This document shows, piece by piece, positions 5,316 to 5,984 of a stretch of DNA of 5,984 nucleotides. This DNA is from Anaerolineae bacterium (GTDB taxonomy: Bacteria > Chloroflexota > Anaerolineae > Anaerolineales > Anaerolineaceae), in contig JACRAG010000534.1 in NCBI GenBank assembly GCA_016213455.1, forward strand, positions 1 to 5,984, read 5' to 3'. The translations under genes were made by a program, and so were the position numbers. The notes beneath the pieces were generated by a model. That model did no database searches, had not been told where the DNA came from, and worked only from the letters and a program-made list of their open reading frames with translations. The stretch's first letter is position 1; each line of letters opens with the position of its first letter.

Positions 5316-5813
5316 ATGGCCAGAGCCTGGAAATTCGAAGACAACCTGAATACGGATGAGATCATCCCTGCGCGTTTCAACATCACCATTGATGAAAAGG
5401 AATTGGGCGGCAAGGCATTTTGTGAGGTGCGCCCGGATTACGCGGCCGGCGTCCAACCTGGGGATGTGGTGGTGGCGGGATGGAATTTTGGCTGCGCATC
5501 GTCGCGCGAACACGCCCCGCTGGCGATTCGCGGGTCGGGGGCGATCTGTGTCATCGCAGCCTCCTTCGCGCGCATCTTTTTCCGCAATGCCATCAACATC
5601 GGCCTGCCAATCCTCGAGTCGCCGGAAGCGTCCGCGGGGATTGCAGAGGGCGATGAGGTGAGTGTTGACCTTGGCGCCGGCATCATCACCAACCTGACGC
5701 GCGGCACCCAGTACCAGGCCCGCCCGTTGCCCGATTTTGTGCTGCGCATTGCGGCGGCAGGCGGGTTGGTGAAGTTCCTGCGCGAGCATGACATGGAGGA
5801 ATTGACCGCATGA
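5316..5813 (+). CDS. Homoaconitase / 3-isopropylmalate dehydratase small subunit
   Basis: This 165-residue swivelling-domain subunit completes the hydro-lyase active site. Family features are KFEDNLNTDEIIPARF (6-21), GDVVVAGWNFGCASSREHAP (49-68) with the substrate-binding/catalytic Ser-Arg segment at S62-S63-R64, and SFARIFFRNAINIGLP. The short length matches archaeal/Thermus LysU or LeuD2 types rather than the roughly 200-residue LeuD. Where the methanogen homoaconitase carries YLRT in its specificity loop, this protein has F21-N22-I23-T24, so the arginine is absent. The frame stays open further upstream, but 5316 is chosen because AGGAG (5303-5307) lies 8 nt before it and the domain starts immediately. 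The gap from the large-subunit stop is 13 nt, and the stop overlaps the next start as ATGA. The family is certain; the substrate is not. Confidence 0.92.
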   Translation: MARAWKFEDNLNTDEIIPARFNITIDEKELGGKAFCEVRPDYAAGVQPGDVVVAGWNFGCASSREHAPLAIRGSGAICVIAASFARIFFRNAINIGLPILESPEASAGIAEGDEVSVDLGAGIITNLTRGTQYQARPLPDFVLRIAAAGGLVKFLREHDMEELTA

Positions 5814-5984
5814 ACGCGTACCGGATTGCCTGGCTGCCCGGCGATGGGATTGGCCCGGAGGTGACCTCCGCGGCGCGGTTTGTGCTGGAGGCGCTGCCGC
5901 TGCGCCTGGAATGGCGTCCCGGCGCAATCGGATTGGGCGCATTTGAACGCCTGGGAACCCCGCTTCCCGACGAAACCCTCCAAT
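5810..5984 (+). CDS. Homoisocitrate / 3-isopropylmalate dehydrogenase, N-terminal fragment
   Basis: The first 58 codons of a beta-decarboxylating dehydrogenase are present; the gene runs off the window. LPGDGIGPEV (9-18) is the hallmark N-terminal loop of the isocitrate/isopropylmalate/homoisocitrate dehydrogenase family, which oxidatively decarboxylates the hydroxyacid with NAD(P)+ and Mg2+ or Mn2+. The later stretch (AARFVLEALPLRLEW, then FERLGTPLPDETLQ) resembles, from memory, the Thermus homoisocitrate dehydrogenase N-terminus more than typical LeuB. This favours the lysine pathway and 2-oxoadipate as product. The ATG at 5810 overlaps the previous stop (ATGA), and GGAGG (5795-5799) lies 10 nt upstream, so the two genes are translationally coupled. 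The substrate-specificity residues lie beyond the window. Confidence 0.85.
   Translation, partial: MNAYRIAWLPGDGIGPEVTSAARFVLEALPLRLEWRPGAIGLGAFERLGTPLPDETLQ

Overview
The window is about 6 kb of moderately GC-rich bacterial chromosome carrying ordinary metabolic genes. No mobile element, tRNA, rRNA or CRISPR array was seen. The main block encodes archaeal/Thermus-type enzymes: an acyl-transferring synthase with a C-terminal RAM domain, and short, separate large and small hydro-lyase subunits. With SurE and a PIG-L type deacetylase nearby, this fits a Chloroflexota (Anaerolineae-like) bacterium, but the taxonomy is inferred from protein style only.

Layout. Positions 1-315 (+) hold the C-terminal end of a probable PIG-L/LmbE deacetylase. 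It converges on surE (413-1180, -), and a long hairpin at 334-371 between them probably terminates both transcripts. A 243-bp divergent spacer with two imperfect inverted repeats separates surE from a D-2-hydroxyacid dehydrogenase gene (1424-2419, +). A 254-bp spacer follows. It contains a consensus-like promoter, a 31-codon candidate leader ORF overlapping a predicted three-way-junction RNA, and a strong intrinsic terminator ending about 20 nt before the next start codon. From 2674 to the window edge runs a tightly packed operon: homocitrate synthase/isopropylmalate synthase family enzyme with RAM domain, homoaconitase/isopropylmalate isomerase large subunit (17-nt overlap), small subunit (13-nt gap), and the start of a homoisocitrate/isopropylmalate dehydrogenase (ATGA overlap).

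How the genes work together. The four operon enzymes form a 2-oxoacid chain-elongation module: condensation with acetyl-CoA, isomerisation by dehydration and rehydration, then oxidative decarboxylation. I favour the alpha-aminoadipate route to lysine (2-oxoglutarate to homocitrate to homoisocitrate to 2-oxoadipate). The reasons are the DSTLREGEQ-type synthase, its RAM domain and the HICDH-like dehydrogenase N-terminus. The leucine route (leuA-leuC-leuD-leuB) remains possible because the lysW/lysX/lysZ/lysY/lysJ/lysK partners are not in the window.

The most interesting region is 2454-2673. A promoter, a short ORF containing two Lys codons and a Leu-Val-Leu-Val run, a compact RNA fold and a terminator directly before the first enzyme gene together look like an undescribed transcription attenuator. 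The RAM domain suggests a second, allosteric layer of end-product control.
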